A DNA stretch of 5,893 bases from Limnoglobus sp. (GTDB lineage Bacteria > Planctomycetota > Planctomycetia > Gemmatales > Gemmataceae). The stretch covers positions 1 through 5,893 of the forward strand of contig JANXNT010001293.1 of assembly GCA_025353985.1 (NCBI GenBank), read 5' to 3'. The position numbers and the translations under genes were made by a program. Below the pieces are notes generated by a model, which saw nothing but the letters and a program-made list of their open reading frames with translations, was not told where the DNA came from and did not search any database. This document shows, in pieces, positions 4,745 to 5,893 of the stretch; positions within the stretch are counted from its first letter, which is position 1, and each line of letters opens with the position of its first letter.

Positions 4745-5893
4745 ATGCGTCCAATCGATTTCATCGCGATTCACTGGCTCGCCATCGCGACGATTCTCGT
4801 TGCGGTTGTGGCTCGCGTCGTGTCGTCCAAACCGCGAGAAATTGGCTACGCATTCTCCTTGTTCGCCATCGGTGGTATCGCACTGACGGGGTTGCAACCG
4901 ACGACGCCACTCGGGGTGATCGACATCTCTGGCGCACTTTCCATCGGTGCCGCATTCGCGTTGTTGCTCGCAGTTGTTACCTTATTTATCAGTCAAAATT
5001 GGTCGTGTCGCGTGGCGGTGGGCATCGCCGTCTGCGGGTGTCTCGGTCTGGGCGGACTCTTCGAAGCGTTTCTCGGCGCAGTGATTGCGGAACAAACGCG
5101 AAACGTCTGGAACGTGCGATTTGTCCGCCCGTGGTGGCTGGTTTTGCTCGCGTTACTTCCCGTTGTCGTCTACCTTGCAAGTCGAAGTTTGTCCGGTTTA
5201 GGATCCGCGCGGAAGTGGGCGGCCATCGGCATTCGCTGTGCCGTCGTCGCGCTCTTGGTACTCGCTTTGGCCGAACCGCGTTTGCAACAAGTCGGCGATC
5301 ACCTTACCGTGCTTTACGTCATCGATCGTTCGTACAGCGTGCCACAAGACGTGGACACGAACGCGAAGGCGAGCGAACAGACGGATCGCCGTTGGCTCGG
5401 CATCCAGAAGTTCGTGGATCAATCGGTGCGACTACGCGGGGTGAATCGTCGAGAAGATCGCGCCGGTGTGATCCTTTTCGGCAAGCGGCCACGCCTCGCT
5501 TTGCCACCCGCACGGCTACGCGATCTGCCGATCGACGACCGCATGGCAGGACCGATTGATGGCCAATATACCGACATCGCGGCCGCACTGAAGCTCGCGC
5601 TCGCTTCGTTTCCCGAAGGCACTTCAAAGCGGATCGTGCTCGTCAGCGATGGCAACGAGAACCTCGGCAACGCGGAGGAACAAGCCGCAATCGCGAAACA
5701 GAACGGCGTGCAGATCGACGCACTCGCACTCGCGCCGGGCTTTCAAAACGAAAACGAAGTTCTCGTACAAGCCGTCGAAGCCCCGCCGATTACGGCGACG
5801 GGCAACCGTTTACCCGTCCGCGTCCTCGTGCGAAATGCGAACCCGAATCGCGTCGTCATTGGCCTTCTCGAACTCGTCCGCGTCGGCATTGCC
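4745..5893 (+). CDS. VWA-domain multi-pass membrane protein (3' end beyond window)
   Basis: From ATG 4745 the frame is open for 383 codons to the window edge with no stop, so the gene is truncated on the right. Residues 1-180 contain about six hydrophobic segments (near 6-26, 34-50, 62-82, 88-113, 129-146 and 158-176). A von Willebrand factor A domain starts near residue 186 and lies after the last of them. Its metal-ion site is intact: DRSYS at 194-198 (DxSxS), T276 in QYTDI, and SDGNEN at 301-306 with D302. Residues about 340-380 begin a beta-rich region such as often follows VWA in this type of protein. Related planctomycete membrane proteins are long and end in a further domain, often glutamine-amidotransferase-like; that part is not visible here. 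The role is unknown; VWA domains mediate metal-dependent protein binding and often work with MoxR-type ATPases. The start is the first ATG after the NHL stop; its Shine-Dalgarno is weak (GAG at 4734-4736). Confidence 0.88.
   Translation, partial: MRPIDFIAIHWLAIATILVAVVARVVSSKPREIGYAFSLFAIGGIALTGLQPTTPLGVIDISGALSIGAAFALLLAVVTLFISQNWSCRVAVGIAVCGCLGLGGLFEAFLGAVIAEQTRNVWNVRFVRPWWLVLLALLPVVVYLASRSLSGLGSARKWAAIGIRCAVVALLVLALAEPRLQQVGDHLTVLYVIDRSYSVPQDVDTNAKASEQTDRRWLGIQKFVDQSVRLRGVNRREDRAGVILFGKRPRLALPPARLRDLPIDDRMAGPIDGQYTDIAAALKLALASFPEGTSKRIVLVSDGNENLGNAEEQAAIAKQNGVQIDALALAPGFQNENEVLVQAVEAPPITATGNRLPVRVLVRNANPNRVVIGLLELVRVGIA

Noticed and set aside
4999..5559. A 186-codon plus-strand frame inside the VWA gene
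   Set aside because: It is Arg-rich and out of phase with the frame that encodes the membrane segments and the DxSxS site.

Overview
The window looks like part of a planctomycete chromosome, most likely Gemmataceae-like. This is inferred from three things: moderately high GC content, protein styles I associate with that group (a multi-pass VWA-domain membrane protein, an NHL-repeat protein with a membrane anchor, a phosphohexomutase with an SGIRG start), and short dispersed palindromic repeats between genes. No database search was possible.

Layout, left to right. (1) 17-510, plus strand: a two-gene type II toxin-antitoxin module. The antitoxin and a RelE/YafQ-like toxin share a GTGA overlap. 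(2) 527-1873, minus strand: a complete phosphohexomutase (phosphoglucosamine/phosphomannomutase family), convergent with the toxin. (3) 1874-2023: a short gap with a possible terminator and two kinds of dispersed repeat that run into the 3' end of the next gene. (4) 1978-3366, minus strand: a retron-type reverse transcriptase with YADD, LPQGAPTSP and HGF..GRSI motifs. (5) 3394-3564, minus strand, just upstream of the reverse transcriptase: a segment bounded by a perfect 11-bp inverted repeat and full of stem-loops. I propose it as the retron msr-msd RNA, with a candidate promoter at 3571-3599. (6) 3653-3782: a roughly 130-bp imperfect inverted-repeat element whose arms are each built from three CGCAGAGNN nonamers. 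(7) 3798-4724, plus strand: a membrane-anchored NHL beta-propeller protein. (8) 4745 to the window end, plus strand: the first 383 codons of a membrane protein with a von Willebrand factor A domain. It stays open at the right edge.

The main discovery candidate is the retron. The reverse transcriptase resembles the myxobacterial (Mx162-like) enzymes in layout and motifs, but two retron hallmarks are altered: the N of NAxxH is F, and VTG is IAG. It appears to have no separate effector gene. The RNA had to be found by structure: a1/a2-like arms, two msr-like hairpins and one long msd-like hairpin lie in the expected order and place. The toxin-antitoxin pair and the retron bracket the housekeeping mutase gene, which suggests a small accessory or defence neighbourhood. 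The NHL and VWA genes are 20 bases apart on the same strand and may be co-transcribed.
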